A stretch of DNA of 64,000 nt from Ampelocalamus luodianensis (GCA_036346255.1 CM070636.1:30759539-30823538); one strand, 5' to 3'. Shown: positions 35,420-48,668, counted from the stretch's first letter. Numbers and translations: made by a program. Notes: generated by a model from the letters alone, not told the origin.

Positions 35420-36504
35420 TTAAGAGTTTCCAACGAGCTTCTCGGTTGGAACACGGAGGCACTTCTTTAGCTGGGACACATGGAACACATCATGTACCCC
35501 CGCAAGTGCGGCAGGCAACTCCAACTTGTAGGCAACAACTCCCTTCTTCTCGATGACGCGGTAGGGACCGACATATCGAGGAGCTAACTTGCCCTTGACA
35601 CCAAAATGCTGGTGACCTTTCAGCGGAGAAACCTTGACATAGACGAAGTCATTGGGCTCAAAGCTCAATTCACGACGACGACGATCCGCATAGCTCTTCT
35701 GCCTGGATTGAGCTGTGCGCAAATGATCACGAATAAGCTGGACTTGACTCTCGGCTTCATTGATCGAGTCCGGGCCAAAGAAAGGTCTCTCACCGGTCTC
35801 AGACCAATACAATGGGGTTCTACACTTTCTCCCGTATAAGGCCTCGAATGGTGCCATGCCGAGACTGGCTTGGAAGCTGTTGTTGTAAGAAAACTCGGCG
35901 AATGGCAAGCACTTCTCCCAATGCTTCCCATAGGAAAGGACACAAGCTCGAAGCATGTCCTCTAAAACTTGGTTGACCCTTTCGGTCTGACCATCAGTTT
36001 GGGGGTGATACGCTGAGCTGAAGGAAAGGTGAGTTCCCATAGCCTCTTGCAGGCTATGCCAAAATCGAGATGTGAACAACGAACCACGATCTGACACAAT
36101 TGTCTTTGGCACACCATGCAAACTCACGATGCGGGCTATGTAGAGCTCTGCGAGGAGACCCACTCAAGGTCCGTCTTGACAGGGAGGAAATGAGCCACTT
36201 TAGTCAATCGATCGATGACCACCCGGATGGCATCATTCTTCTTTGGAGACCGGGTAGACCAGTGATAAAGTCCATCCCGACCAATCCCACTTCCACTCCG
36301 GAATGGTAAGGGTCGAAGCATCCCACGGACGATGTTCGGCCTTGACATGAAGACACACGCCGCGCTCGAAGAACGAACCTTGCGATCTCCCTCTTCATTC
36401 GGTCCACCAAAATCTCGCGAGAGATCATGATACATCTTCGTGGTCCCGGATGAATGGATAACGGAATCGTGGGCTTCGCGGAGGATCAACTCCCGCAACT
36501 CCAT
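35420..36504 (-). pseudogene. Gypsy integrase of element B
   Basis: The N-terminal zinc domain (36504 to about 36250) is degraded. VVIDRLTKVAHFLP near 36210 supplies the first catalytic Asp. After a frame break an open frame of 247 codons (36163-35420) carries the second Asp in VSDRGS (residue 25) and the Glu in TDGQTERVNQ (residue 61), the DX35E spacing of retroviral-type integrases. The GPY/F-type module (KLAPRYVGPYRV) and DVFHVSQLKK follow. The enzyme joins element DNA to the genome. One frame break and the HHCC decay make it inactive as written. The DDE core is well preserved. Confidence 0.88.
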
Positions 36505-36515
36505 GTCCTTTGGAA

Positions 36516-37960
36516 CTACAAGGCGTTGCCGAACCGCACAACACCAAGCTCATCTTCTGAGAAGCACTTGGTCGTTCCATTCTTGACATTTTCCTTGATG
36601 CGTTCACTCCAACATCCGATCGCGAGCGGACTTGATCCGATCCACCAAGGTTGGTCAGACAACCAAGGCAGCGAGGAACCATGCTCAACTAAACCCAAGT
36701 TGAGACGCTGAAACTCCTCCAGAAGGGTGGGCTGAGGCTCCTTGAGCAGCAATGCATTGCAATGCGCTTTGCGACTAAGCGCATCCGCAATGACATTGGC
36801 TTTGCCCGGATGGTAGTGAATACCCATGTCATAGTTCTTGATCAACTCTAACCATCTCCTTTGCCTGAGGTTTAGATCTGGTTGGGTAAACAAATACTTC
36901 AAGCTTTTGTGATCCGAATACACTTCACAACAATTACCGATTAGGTAATGTCGCCAGATCTTAAGTGCATGGATCACCGCGGCTAGCTCCAAGTCATGGG
37001 TAGGGTAGTTGAGTTCATGAGGTCTCAATTGCCTTGATGCATAGGCCACTACCTTGCCTTCTTGCATCAAGACACAGCCGAGGCCCCGACGGGAAGCGTC
37101 GCAGAAGATATCGAAGCTTCGATGAATATCGGGGAGAACAAGAACAGGAGCGGTGGTCAACCGCTTCTTGAGTACTTGGAAACTTTCCTCGCAATCAGCA
37201 GACCATGAGAACTTCTTGTCCTTCTTGAGCAACTCCGTCATTGTCTTCGCTATCTTGGAGAAGTTCTCAATAAAGCGACGATAATATCCCGCTAAACCAA
37301 GAAAACTCCGGACTTCGGTGACCGAAGTGGGCTGACTCCAGGAAAGCACATCGCTGATCTTGCTAGGATCCACAGCTACGCCCCCTGCTGAAAGAACATG
37401 GCCTAGGAAGGCCACTTCCTTCAACCAGAATGCACATTTGCTGAACTTCGCATACAGCTGATGCTCACGAAGCTTGCCCAACACAAGCCTCAGATGCTCG
37501 GTGTGTTCCTCATCGTTCTTGGAGTAGATAAGAATATCATCGATGAAGACCACCACAAACTTATCCAAATACTCCATAAACACCGAATTCATGAGATTCA
37601 TGAACAAGGCAGAGCATTGGTTGCCGAATGACATGACGATATACTCGCATGCCATAACGAGTAGAGAAAGCCGTCTTCGGGATGTCCTCCGGTCGAATCC
37701 GAACTTGATGATATCCCACTCTCAAATCAATCTTAGAGAAAACTCGAGCTCCAGTCAATTGATCGAAGAGATCGTCGATGCGGGGCAAGGGATACTTGTT
37801 CTTTACCGTTACTTCATTGAGTGGACGGTAATCTATGAACATGCATAGAGTATTGTCCTTCTTCTTCATAAAGATTGCTGGACAACCCCACGGAGACGAG
37901 CTAGGGCGAATGAAACCCTTCTCTGGAGCTCCCACCGCTTCTTCAACTCCACTAACTCGT
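36516..37960 (-). pseudogene. Reverse transcriptase and RNase H of element B
   Basis: RT fingers and palm appear at 37935-37680 (KKKDNTLCMFIDYRPLNEVT, KIDLRVGYHQVRI, DIPKTAFSTRYG). A frame shift near 37640 leads into a 379-codon open frame from 37655 with FIDD (residues 37-40) as catalytic motif and the thumb LGHVLS and GLAGYYRRF. RNase H follows with DIFCDAS, the Glu in LELAAVIHALK and YSDHKSLKYLF, then the linker HYHPGKANVIADALSRK. These copy element RNA to DNA. Most catalytic residues are intact, so decay is recent or partly a sequence artefact. Confidence 0.92.
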
Positions 37961-38530
37961 TTGGAGCCATCCGGTAGTGCCTCTTCGAAATCGGAGCAGT
38001 ACCGGGGACCAACTCAATGGCAAACTCGAGGTCGCGGACTGGCGGCATCCCGGGGAGATATTCGGGGAAGACATCAGCCAAGTCACATACCGTAGGGACT
38101 TCACTAATATCTCGAGCTGGCCTCGCCGAGCACGAAGAGATGCGGACCTTGCGGCAAAAGCGAACTCGCCGCGTAAGGATCGGTGAGGTAGATGAGCCTC
38201 TGGGCACAATCGATTTGTCCCATGTGCTGAGACAACCAATCCATGCCCAGAATTACATCTAAGCTCGCTGAATGGAGGAGGATGAGGTTTGCTAAAACCC
38301 TACTCCTCTATCTCAATAGGGACATCCGACACTCAAGCTCGACTCTCAACTCCAACCGGAGAGCGAATGAGCAATGGGACCAACAAAGGAGCAAACCGGC
38401 TCGCCAACAGCAAGAAATGATTGAAACAAATGAATGAGATGCTCTGAATCAAACAAAGCGATGGCAGGATGAGAGTTAACCGAAAGCGTACCCAACACGA
38501 CGTCAGGCGCCTCCTGTGCCTCCTCCGCGG
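37961..38530 (-). pseudogene. Protease and pre-RT linker of element B
   Basis: ALFDS near 38440 is the aspartic protease active site, but a one-base deletion directly after it shifts the frame, so the following Gly-Ala is lost. Upstream is VVLGTLSVNSHPAIALFDS. Downstream, VPTVCDLADVFPEYLPGMPP and VRDLEFAIELVPGTAPIS (38120-37970) form the linker into RT. The protease would cleave the Gag-Pol polyprotein. It is inactive in this copy. Confidence 0.8.
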
Positions 38531-39076
38531 AGATGAGGTTGACACGGCCACTACCCACGCCTTGGGTAGCGGGGACAACCTTCTGATCCTGGGAAGGACC
38601 ACCTCCATGCCGCGCCCTCCATTAGGACGAGGGCTGCTCCCATCTTCTTAGGGCATTGGTTTGCATAATGCCCTTCCGCCGCAGAAAGCAATTGACCGGC
38701 GGCCGGATCGCGGGAACCACTCGGTGACTCGTAGGTGCACGTGGCCGCACCGGCCGCGGCGGGCGAGGGGTCGTGCCGATGGCCTCGGCGGTGGTAAGGC
38801 AAAGGCGGGCCCCGTGCAGCCCAACACGAGGACGGGAAGGCCGGCTGCATGCACATTGGGCCTCCCACTTGCGCTATGCGGGACTCGCCAGCGCCTTCAC
38901 CTTGTGCTCGGCAACAATGGCCTTGTCCACCAAGGTCCGAAAGTCAGCAAAGCCCACAATGGATAGCTTGTCTTGCATCTCCTCGCAAGCCCTCCATGAA
39001 CTTCTCTGCTAGCCTCATCGGTGGCCACCTCAGATGGAGTATAACGAGCCAAGTGGTTGAACTCGTAAAGGTACTC
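38531..39076 (-). pseudogene. gag C-terminal half of element B
   Basis: MEYLYEFNHLARYTPSEVAT at 39079 onward is the conserved capsid segment. A frame-shifted zinc knuckle follows at about 38640-38690 (GHYANQCPKK kept, first Cys pair in another frame). Between them lies a low-complexity linker. About 370-400 bases of the middle of gag, present in E at 13790-14160, are absent where D1 sits. Confidence 0.75.
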
Positions 39077-39113
39077 CACGCTAGTGCACTAGTCCAGGAT
39101 CACGCTAGTGCAC
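39077..39113. repeat. 13-bp direct repeat at D1 junction
   Basis: cacgctagtgcac occurs at 39077-39089 and 39101-39113, 11 bases apart, exactly at the gag/D1 border. It looks like repair filler. Confidence 0.6.
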
Positions 39114-39411
39114 ACAGTGGCAACATCGATGAAATATCATTTCCATATACAAAGATGACTAATAAATAGGCAAATAACAATAAATATCGAGTAAAGACCT
39201 TAAGGTCAAAGCTACAATTAATGCCTCGTAAGGCGAATAGCTCAATGAAGTCAGCGGCGAACGAAACGGAATAACTTCAGTGAAGCCCATCCATATGCCC
39301 ACGGGCAATGGTGGGTGCGCGACCTAGTTCTTCTCGATCCTTGAAGTAGACCTTGTTGACCGATGATTCCTCCATTTCTGTAGGTTTGGGCGCAAGTTTT
39401 ACAACAAGCGT

Positions 39412-39429
39412 GAGTACACAACCATACTC
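39412..39429 (-). other. LTR hairpin (D1)
   Basis: Shortened: arms GAGTA/TACTC, 8-base loop. Confidence 0.55.
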
Positions 39430-39725
39430 GCAAGTCATACCACGTAATGCAATGTATAGATGCGGGCTTATTCCAAAGGAAATGGCTTCGTGGTTATTTT
39501 GCGAAAATACAACATTTGCAATTGAATACAAGTAATAGATTGAAAGCATAATTCAAAACAAATAGACAATATTAATTTAACATTTGTTTTCACAAAGACA
39601 CATAGCCTAATCAAATTCTTTCACACAGCCATATGATTTAAATCACACAGTTGTCCCTTCCCAATTGTTTTATGAAAACTACCCCTCGTGTGAAATCCCG
39701 AGCATGTCCATGATCGCATGACGCG

Positions 39726-39737
39726 CTATTCGAATAG
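39726..39737 (-). other. LTR palindrome CTATTCGAATAG (D1)
   Basis: Perfect. Here the neighbour at 39749-39758 is also a perfect palindrome, CTCTGCAGAG. Confidence 0.9.
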
Positions 39738-42500
39738 ATTGTTTAACACTCTGCAGAGGTTGTACACTTTACCCACACGATATAACCGGTGTGGCGCGCG
39801 ATCATAACAAAACGGTTCGAAACTTCATCTCGACATTGACATTCTTATTCACATAGTACCCATATCACATAGCTTAACCTATCCACGAACATCAATGTCA
39901 AGACTCCATAACTTACTAAGTTAGGCCCGTTTTATCGGACATGTGGTGCAAAGAAGGCTCACCAATGACGCACAAAGTTAAGTCCTTAATTGACCAAGGC
40001 AAGACTTCCATTTTCTAACTAGATCACAAAGATTATCAAGCCGTCACATAGTCCACCATGTCACACGCTCCACCACTTGCCTCACCCAAATCCTTTACCA
40101 CCCAGCTTGGTTTTAGTGCAACACATGCCATCACGAAGTAATAACACATAGCACACAGTTTTACACAAAGTTCCATAGTCACTTAGTCATATTTAATAAA
40201 TTACAACTTACATGAGATGTGAGACTCGTAGCATGGCTAAGCAATTGTACTCGCATCTAACCAACCCACGTTGGTAATACCATAGCACCAACTAAATATG
40301 AACCAATCTAGGGTGACAAAGGATTATGACATACAATAGACAAAGTGGATATAACAAATTGGATTAATAGCTAAACCCAAAAGCATTTAAATAATTACTT
40401 AAAGTAAATGCAATAATTTGAATCAACGTAATTTTGAAAACTGGGTTCAATATGATCAAAGGTATAACTTGCCTTGCTATAGCAATGATGATCTTATTTT
40501 ATCTTCAATCTTCTACTTGCTTGATCTTCACTCCTTGGACGATTCCGGACTTCTCTAACGAGAAAGAAAGCGCAAAACAAACTAAATTCAAAAGACAAAT
40601 CAAATAAACTCCAAATTGAAATTGAATGGTATTGGAAGGTAGATATTGAATTTAGATGAATTTAGAAACTTGAACAGTTCAATCGAATTGGATGAAGAAG
40701 ATATGGCTTTGAAAGATTGAAATTCACATGAAATGATGAAAAAGCTCACGTAATATTCTCTAATATTCTATTCCGAAAATATTTAGAAAAAGAATGAGTA
40801 TATGATAGGTGGGACCGACAGGTATTTATGGATTTCTAGAATTAAAATAATTCCGAAATAAGGTAGAGAGAGTGACAAGCGGGACCAATAAGATAAAAGG
40901 ATTTTCAAGAATTAAATTAATTCCTGAAAATAGAATTAGGAGTTGACATGTGGGCCACTGGTCTATGGACCAGGTCCACAGAGATATGCTAGTCCACGGT
41001 GGACCAAGCTCATGAATAGGGTTTGACCAAGGTTGACTGACAAGCGGGACCCGCATGTAAGTGAGAGAAATAAATAATCTAGGATTTTAATTGGGTGGAT
41101 GACATGTGGGGTCAACATGTAAGAGAGATAGACTAAACAATGACTTGCATGTGGTACCAAAGTGCAAGAGGATGTGCTCTGTTGTTTTAGATGGATGGAT
41201 AGCTTTGAATCAATTGAATGGCAAGTGTGTCCAGGTGGAAGGGAAGGGAAAGAAAAGAAAACAAACCAGAGATTGCAACAGAGGACATGAGAATGCATGT
41301 GGCTGTTCCTGCCGCATGGGGGTGCATCGGCATGGCATGAAGTGGCATTGTTTTGGCACTTGAGGTGGCAAAGCAACGAGAGAACAGAGGGCATTGCACA
41401 AGGAACAGAGAATAACAGAGAACACATGTGATGAAACGAAAATAGAATAGAGACAAGCATGGCCTGTTCTGGACGCATGGAATTGGCAGGAGACGACAAG
41501 GATTTTAGTGCTGAGAAGGCAAAGCAATGAATAAAGAGAGATTTGAGGTTTCACAGCAAGAAAAGAAAGGAAGCCAAAAGGATCCCACGCTCTGGAGACA
41601 ACAGACAAAGCATGAACGATGCAACAGAAGCTACAGGAACAGAAACTATGAAGCTACAGTAGCATACATGAATAGTGCGCACGGGGTGGCCGGCGGCCGG
41701 AGGCGACGCAGCAGCGGCGAAGGGGCAAAACAGAAAGGAAACGACGAGCCGGACGCGATGGCGCGGTCGGATTTTGGAAAAACTCACCGAGGAAGCGAGG
41801 AACGCGACGAACACGGTTTGGCTTTAATGGCCGACGGTGCTCCAGCGATCTTCGCGAAGTGGATGGAACCATGACGAGAGGCGACGACGACGGCCAACGC
41901 CGCAGACGGTTCATCGGCGGGCGTCGGACGAAGGCGCGAGCCGCGGAGAAGACCTTCGGTTGGAGCTCGGTTTTCTGGAGATTGCGACGAAAATAGATCG
42001 GTTTGGAGGAAACCAATTCAGGGGATTGGAAGAGGAGATCAAGACGGACGCGTGAGCGCAAACGGCTCGCTTTTATATGCACCGTGGAGGAAGATATGAA
42101 AATTTAAAGTTTGGAGACCAAGACGTACACGTTCTGGACTCAGCGTGCGTTCGGCCAGAGGAGCACGACGAACAGTACCGCGCGGGTTACTGTAGCATGT
42201 GGGGAGGAGAGAGAAAAGGCTGATTTTCCGGAATTAAAAGAAATCCCAAAAATCAAGGAGGTCAAATAAATAGCAAACAAATCCAGAAAAATCTCAGAAA
42301 ATACCCAAAAATTTCTTGAAAGACAAGGAAGCCAAATAACACAAATTTTTATTTAATTAATGTTTATATTAGTCAAATTAAATATTTTTAATTTAGAAAA
42401 ATTCCAATTAAGCTTTATTAATTCAAATAAAATTGGTGAAATTTTCCAGGGACCTAAACTACTCAAAAGATTTTTGAAAAGCCAAATTTTGGGACGTTAC

Positions 42501-42660
42501 AACCCTCCTGTCCTCTGAACGGTTGCGCTCAATCTGTAGAAGAACCTCAGCCATGGTCGGAGGAGGCGGGAGCTCCTCATCCAAACCAAAGTCACGACCA
42601 CGGCCGCTACGAGTACCTCCACCATCCCGGGACACTGAAATTTGGGTTAGCAACAAAACC
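42501..42660 (-). pseudogene. gag N-terminus of element B
   Basis: The frame reads DEELPPPPTMAEVLLQIERN then RSEDR and runs into D1 at 42500. It is preceded on the minus strand by ttgctaacccaaatttcag, a plausible splice acceptor with branch point. Confidence 0.7.
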
Positions 42661-43330
42661 TTAAATCTAGAAGTTGATGAAAATGAAAAGCCAAAAATAA
42701 CAAGCATAAAAACTTTAAATACTTCCAAAGAGGCTCCAAAACAACAAGGAGAACACCAAACCAAATCTCAACTTCGATGCCATTAACCCGTATTGAATAA
42801 ACGAGCAATGGGTGGAGAAGATAAAATTTCAGCACCCTACATCAAGTCTAACACTATTCAAGAGCGATGTTTAACCAAATAAATAAGTGTTAGATACTTA
42901 GCTAACTAGTATCACATCTTACCCTTCATTCCCACAAGTTTTAGTTGATTAACCTCTCATTTTTCTACCCTATTTAGGAACTTTGAGCTTGCTGTCCGGA
43001 AATTGACGCTTGCTGTCCAGATTTTGCATCCAAGCTTCTAAGCCAAATCTTCAACTTCCAAGCTTCAAAACCTTGTAGAGGGCATCTAACACTTCAATTT
43101 GCCAAACTCAATGGTTCCCAAACCCAATTAATCGATAACGACTATCTTTGGAGGAAGGAGAGGAAAACAACTTTCAAAACTCAAATTAGAGCAAGATGAG
43201 AGAAGAAAGCTAAGATAGATAAGGAATAAAATATGAGAATTTACTTAAGCTTTAGAAAGCATTTGATACTTTGAAATTAAGTTTTCCAAAATATCCTAAA
43301 GACGACCAAGCTTAAGTTACTACGGTCGAA
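42661..43330 (-). other. Leader of element B
   Basis: Untranslated leader matching A's leader. No gene seen. Confidence 0.75.
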
Positions 43331-43345
43331 TGGCTCGATACCAAC
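43331..43345 (-). other. Primer-binding site of element B
   Basis: ttggtatcgagcca on the minus strand, next to the LTR end. One A is missing against canonical tRNA-Met. Confidence 0.85.
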
Positions 43346-43773
43346 TTTGTGAGGACTGGTTTATTTGGCTTGTAATGCTTAACCATCCACTTGGTCCTAA
43401 CATTACAAATCAAATAAACCAAGCCTCGAGATATGTATACTTCCCAGAAATGCAGTATACACACCTCGATACAAAATCATGCATCAATTCCATTCATTCA
43501 CATAGAACCGAAGCACAACACAAAATCAAAGACATACATAACATAAAGAGTTATTACAAAAGAGAGGCCGACCAGACCAAATGACATACAACTAAACAAT
43601 GAAGCAAAGAGCCATAAGATGGCGATAAACAAAAGCCAATCAGTGTGCCTTTACCACAAGGCAACCAACCGGCCGCCAAAGTCGTCCCAAACACTACCGC
43701 AACACAACTCACAAAAGTGAGGCCCTTGGGGCTCACCTTCTTCCTCTGCAACAAAACAATTAAGATAGCATCC

Positions 43774-43796
43774 GAGTACAAAATTGTTTTTGTACT
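43774..43796 (-). other. LTR hairpin (B 5' LTR)
   Basis: Arms GTACAAAA/TTTTGTAC, loop ttgt. Confidence 0.8.
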
Positions 43797-44018
43797 GCAA
43801 GACCGACGTGTAAGATAACGTAACTATAATTAGCTACATGCAAGCTTTGTTTAAGTGGAGGAGGCTCGACTTATTTTCAAAGATAAAGCAAGTTTTATTT
43901 GCAATAAAGTAATACATTTGAAAGCAAGTTTGCAATTAATTTCTATTGTTCAAATAAAAGTGAGACGAGTATAACAATAGATAGAGAACAACAATGTCCT
44001 AGAAGTGACTAACCCAAT

Positions 44019-44023
44019 AGTCA
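44019..44023. repeat. TSD of D2, left (agtca)
   Basis: Matches 48546-48550 exactly. Confidence 0.95.
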
Positions 44024-44412
44024 TGTGAGGACCCCGGTTTATTTGACTTGTAATGCTTAGCCTTTCATTGACCCTAGCATCATAATTCAAATAAACCAAG
44101 CCTCAGGATATGCATACTTCCAAATGCAGATACACACCTGCTACAAAATCAAGCATCAATTCCATACACGAGATATTACAATATCAAAACTTCATAATAT
44201 ACAACAGATTGAACTTACAAGATAAATAACAAACTACACATGGAAGCAAAAGCCATAAGATGGCGATAAATAAAGAGCCAATTAGTGTGCCTTTACCCAC
44301 AAGGCAACCAACCGGCCGCCAAGCTAGTCGTCAAACCCGAAAGACATCTCACAAAAGGAAGCCCTTGGGGCTCACCTTCTTCCTCTGCAACAAAAACATT
44401 AAGCAAGCATCC

Positions 44413-44436
44413 GAGTACAAAAATTGTTTTTGTACT
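44413..44436 (-). other. LTR hairpin (D2)
   Basis: Arms GTACAAAAA/TTTTTGTAC, loop ttg. Confidence 0.85.
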
Positions 44437-44756
44437 GCAAGACCGACGTGTGGACTAGCGCACCTATTCATATGCTACATGCAGCTTATCCGTGGAGGCC
44501 ATATGTTTCATTTGCATAAAGCCAACTTTATTTGCAATAATGTAATACATTTAAAGGCAAGTTTGCAATTCATTTTTACCGTTGAAATAATCACAAATAA
44601 AGATAGATACAAGTAACCACACGGAAGTGACTATCCCAATAGTCACCACAACATAGCACTAATCCCCGATTCGTACTCACCCGCCAAGTTTTAGTTAAAA
44701 GGTTGTAGTCTAACTCTTGAAAAGCTTACCCAAGCGTGTCCATCACCTAGACGAGG

Positions 44757-44768
44757 CTATTCGAATAG
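44757..44768 (-). other. LTR palindrome CTATTCGAATAG (D2)
   Basis: Perfect. Confidence 0.9.
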
Positions 44769-47700
44769 TTTTAACCTGCAGGTGTACCATCGCACCCACA
44801 CTTAAGACCGCCTTTAAGCCAAAGCACACTTCAAGGTATGTCGTACGCTAAGTCCTACGAGACTTTTTCCAATATTGTGTATTAACTACGAGCTGCTCGT
44901 ATGGATAGAAATCCATACGCTTACATGGTAAAGCCGAAAAGACAACTACCCACTCAGGATAAAGCTCTTCTGACAACTACCATGCTCCCACCTCCATCCC
45001 TCCCGCGACCTCCTGCGACCGGGCCAATACACGCCAAAGTACTAGGTCAAGAGAGGTCTCATATACTCTAGTGTGGTTAGCACGCGAAATGCTGGATAAT
45101 GTACTCACAAGATGTTCGGTCCTTAATTGACCCAGGCACCATTCCAATCACACCCAACGATCACACCATCATACCACAGCCCAAGTCTAAATCATATTAT
45201 TTTCATTTTTAGTTTTCACAATTAAACATAGCAAAAAATGCTGAAACATAAAGCTATAGTAATTTTGTGTGATCAAGGTTACCGACTAAGTCGATAACCG
45301 CCCATTTCTACCGATACTAAGCATGTCTAAGCATTTGGACCCGTAGTCTACTAAGTGACAAGAGTCCATCCAACGAACTCCAATCACAGCTAATAACCTG
45401 GGCTCAGGTAGTAGAGGATAATCATTTACCTACAGATTATGCATCTAAAGGATTAACTAACCAATTTAACACAAATTAAGCGATGCATACATACAGTTGA
45501 AACAAAATATTAGACTTTAAAATACTGGGATTAACATGATCAAACTGCTCGCCTTTGCTTTGTTCGAGACATTCGACTTGCTGCAGAGGGTCACTCTCGT
45601 AATCAGCGTCATCTAACGATAAAAACTGCCAAAGCGAAAAACAATAATAAACACGAATGCCAAAAGGAGCCAAAATAATTAATAACACGTATGCAGATTA
45701 TAATTTTAGATAAATTTAAAGACACAAATTGTTGGACTAGGAGTTGATTTGAATTGGTTACAAATTTTGAAGTTAAGATTTGGGCTTAAGGTCTATTGAT
45801 ATGGAAGAGATTGTCTAAAGCTAAGGCGATGACGCTTCCCTTAACAGGCTACCTAGTACTCACAAACACTCTCCCACTAGACATTCTATGCATACAACCA
45901 CGATGATCATACAGTCAAAATCAATCCTCTTATATGCTCTCAAGATTATTTTAGTTATTACTTCCTATTTACCGATAAGACCTAACTATGAAGTGTCTTG
46001 TTATATTATTACTCGCTTAACCTTACTCCCTTACAAAGAAAGTTAATGCCATACTACTACCCTAATACCATTTGGTCATGAATGACTTTAACTAACCCTT
46101 AATCGCATTACCTACTACGGTTTGACTTAGCATATGTCTAACCTCTCCTATATCATCTTAGCCTTTAACTATCTAAGTTGATTGCTATAGCTACTGTATA
46201 TTTCACTGAAAGCACTCAAAGAGGGTTAATATCCTATGACCCATTATCATTTAACACTGTTACCTGTCTTCTAAATAATCATTGGACTTGTATTGGTCTA
46301 CTGTTAGTCATACCCTAATGAAGCACTAGCTTATGCTTGTTAGCTTATTGCTCACTGATAACTGACCCTCATTCTCCTGCTAATCCTTTTACTTATCACC
46401 TGTGCTACTACTGCCATTATCATATCATGTCATAAGGTTACTGTCATTTTTATTAGCTTCAGATTATCTCCTATACTCAAGACACCAACAGAACTGAAAA
46501 GCTATTGATTCATCTCCCTACAAAATTTAACTTCCTATTGCTAACTCACTTTAGTGACCTAAATGATAATCAAAGTGATACTAGCAGAGACAAAAAGTGG
46601 TCTTGCAAACAGGGTTCACTAACATTCCAAATTTTCTCCTATGCAACTTGTGTTCTCTATCCAACACTTTTACTGACAATAACTACAAGTTAATTGATCA
46701 CTGCTATTTTCTGAAAACTCACCACCAATGATTTTCAGATTGGGTTTCTTATATTAAATAGTTGCCCAAAGACTAATTAGATTCTGACAACTCAAACTAC
46801 TGCATTAACAAAATCTTTAGCTTACAAATAAACCTAGTTACCACCAGAAAATCTTCTCTGTTTATACAGTTTTAATTCATCATGTTTATAGCCTCATGAC
46901 AATTCAGATTTCCAAAACACATTGCTCGCCCATATAATCGATAAAAGAACCGTTTCTCGAATCGCACAAAACTAATTAAAATCTCTCCACACTTCAAACT
47001 TGAATTGGTTAATTCGCTTGAGGATCCTATTTTGAAATCGGCGAGAGGAAAACACAGAGCTAAAAGGGCCGAACAAGGAGGCAAAGACAGAGAAACTTCG
47101 GCTGCTCGGTTCATGGATCGGCGCGGCGGTTGGGCGGGCGAGGCGGTGTGGGCTGAAATGGATCCAGTGAGTGGAGGCGACCATGAGGGTGGTGGATTTG
47201 GGGCTCAGGCGGCACGGAGGCGGCGCGGCTAGAGGACACGGCGGCCGGCCGTGGAGGTGAAAAGGGGCGGGAGCACCGGAGGGGAGTAGCGATCAAAATG
47301 ATGAGCGCACGAGCACTAGGGGTGTTAGTGGATCTCACCAGAGTGATCGCCGAGGATGGAGGGATGCCGAGGTGAGCCGGCGACGGTGACTTGGTGCGGC
47401 ATGGCCAGCTCAACGTGGCGGGAGCCCTGGGGAAAACGAGAGAGCAAGTGAGTGCTAGAGGATGATAGGGGGGACGTCTATTGATGCTCACGGAGGAAGG
47501 AATTGAGCCGGGGCTCTCTGAAGAAGACGCGGCGGCGGTGGAGGCGGATTTGGCCGGAGCCGAGGAAGAAGCAAGGTGTGCGGTTTTCTGTGGTGCAACC
47601 TTCAAATTGATCGAGGAGTTCAACGCTTGGTGCAGGCGCCTCATGATGCGGTCGAGGAGAACGGAGGTCGCGAACGCCGGAGAGCTTGGAGGCGACGGCG

Positions 47701-48668
47701 GGATGACAATGGCATTCGAGTGGGTTGATTGGAGCTCGGGAGAGACAAGGAAATGGAGGAGAGTAGGGAAAGTGGAGAAGGGGTTAAGGCGGCTCGGGCT
47801 GGCCTTTGTAGGAGAAGGCGGAGGCGGCGAGGTGGCGGCGGGTGGGCGTGGCGCGCGAGGCGGCGGCGGTGTCTTTGGCCTTGGGCGTTGAGGTGGAGGG
47901 GAAGATCTAGCGAGCGGGGCCCGCAGGTAAGTGAGAGGGGGAGGGTGTTGCGCCGAACAGGTGCGGTTGGAACCGGTTGGCTCTGGTCCGGTCGGACTCG
48001 GGCTCGGTCGGAGGAACAGTACAAGGGTTTAGGTTGGGATTTAATTTTTGACCGAAAAATGTACAAGTTTGACTAGCCGATTGAGGTAGAAATAAAATTC
48101 GAACAATTCTGAAAATTTTTGTGGACACTTTGAGGTTCACAAGGGACTTAGGAAAAATAATTTCAAACACTTTCTATATTAAATTTTGTTAGAATTAAAT
48201 CATATTCAAATCTGCATTAGTGATTTCGTTTGAATTTTGGTGAAGGCAAAATGACTTCTAAAAATTTGGTAAAAATAATAATAATTCAAGATAACCAAAC
48301 TAGTATTTTAATAAATTATTTTCAGGAACTTCCATTCACACATTTTTCTGGAATTCAAATAGGAATGGAATTTAAATTTAAAAGTTTAAAATTTCAACAC
48401 AAACTTTAATACAATCTTCAAAATTTTAAAATTGTGCACAAGATTTTGGAAACCGTGAGCATGATCAAGAGATACAACCAAAAGTTTTTTAAATTTTCAT
48501 ACTTTTATACATTTAAAATAAAAACCCTAATTTGGGGTTGTTACAAGTCACCACAACAATAGCATGAAGTACCCCTTCATACCACCCATGTCAAGTTTTA
48601 GTTTTTTAAAAGGTTGTAGTCTAGTTCTTGCACGACCTTACCAAGCACGTCCATAACCTAGGACGAGG

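Larger units (their letters stand above)
39090..42500 (-). repeat. D1: gypsy LTR fragment in B's gag
   Basis: A minus-oriented LTR of a third family. The right end is proper (gggacgttaca at 42500), but the left has no TG end and no matching TSD. It carries the palindrome and a weak hairpin. Nothing in its GC-rich part (41600-42060) looks like a gene. Confidence 0.75.
43348..44023 (-). repeat. Element B 5' LTR, first part
   Basis: The U5 end, interrupted after aacccaatagtca by D2. It matches 30183-30875 of the 3' LTR. Confidence 0.93.
44024..48545 (-). mobile_element. D2: solo LTR of the E family
   Basis: A single 4522-bp LTR, tgtgagg..ttgttaca, flanked by agtca. No interior exists, so it arose by LTR-LTR recombination. 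It has the same module order and phrases as E's 5' LTR. Predicted ORFs in 47000-48070 are GC-rich and unlike any protein I know. Confidence 0.93.

Noticed and set aside
42485..42505. Purine-rich tract beside D1's LTR end, looking like a PPT
   Set aside because: The gag N-terminal frame of B (RSEDR) runs through it, so it is coding sequence next to the insertion.
47111..48066. Overlapping ORFs of 115-177 codons in D2
   Set aside because: Pro/Ser/Arg-rich or Gly/Arg-rich readings on both strands of GC-rich LTR DNA, typical of chance ORFs.
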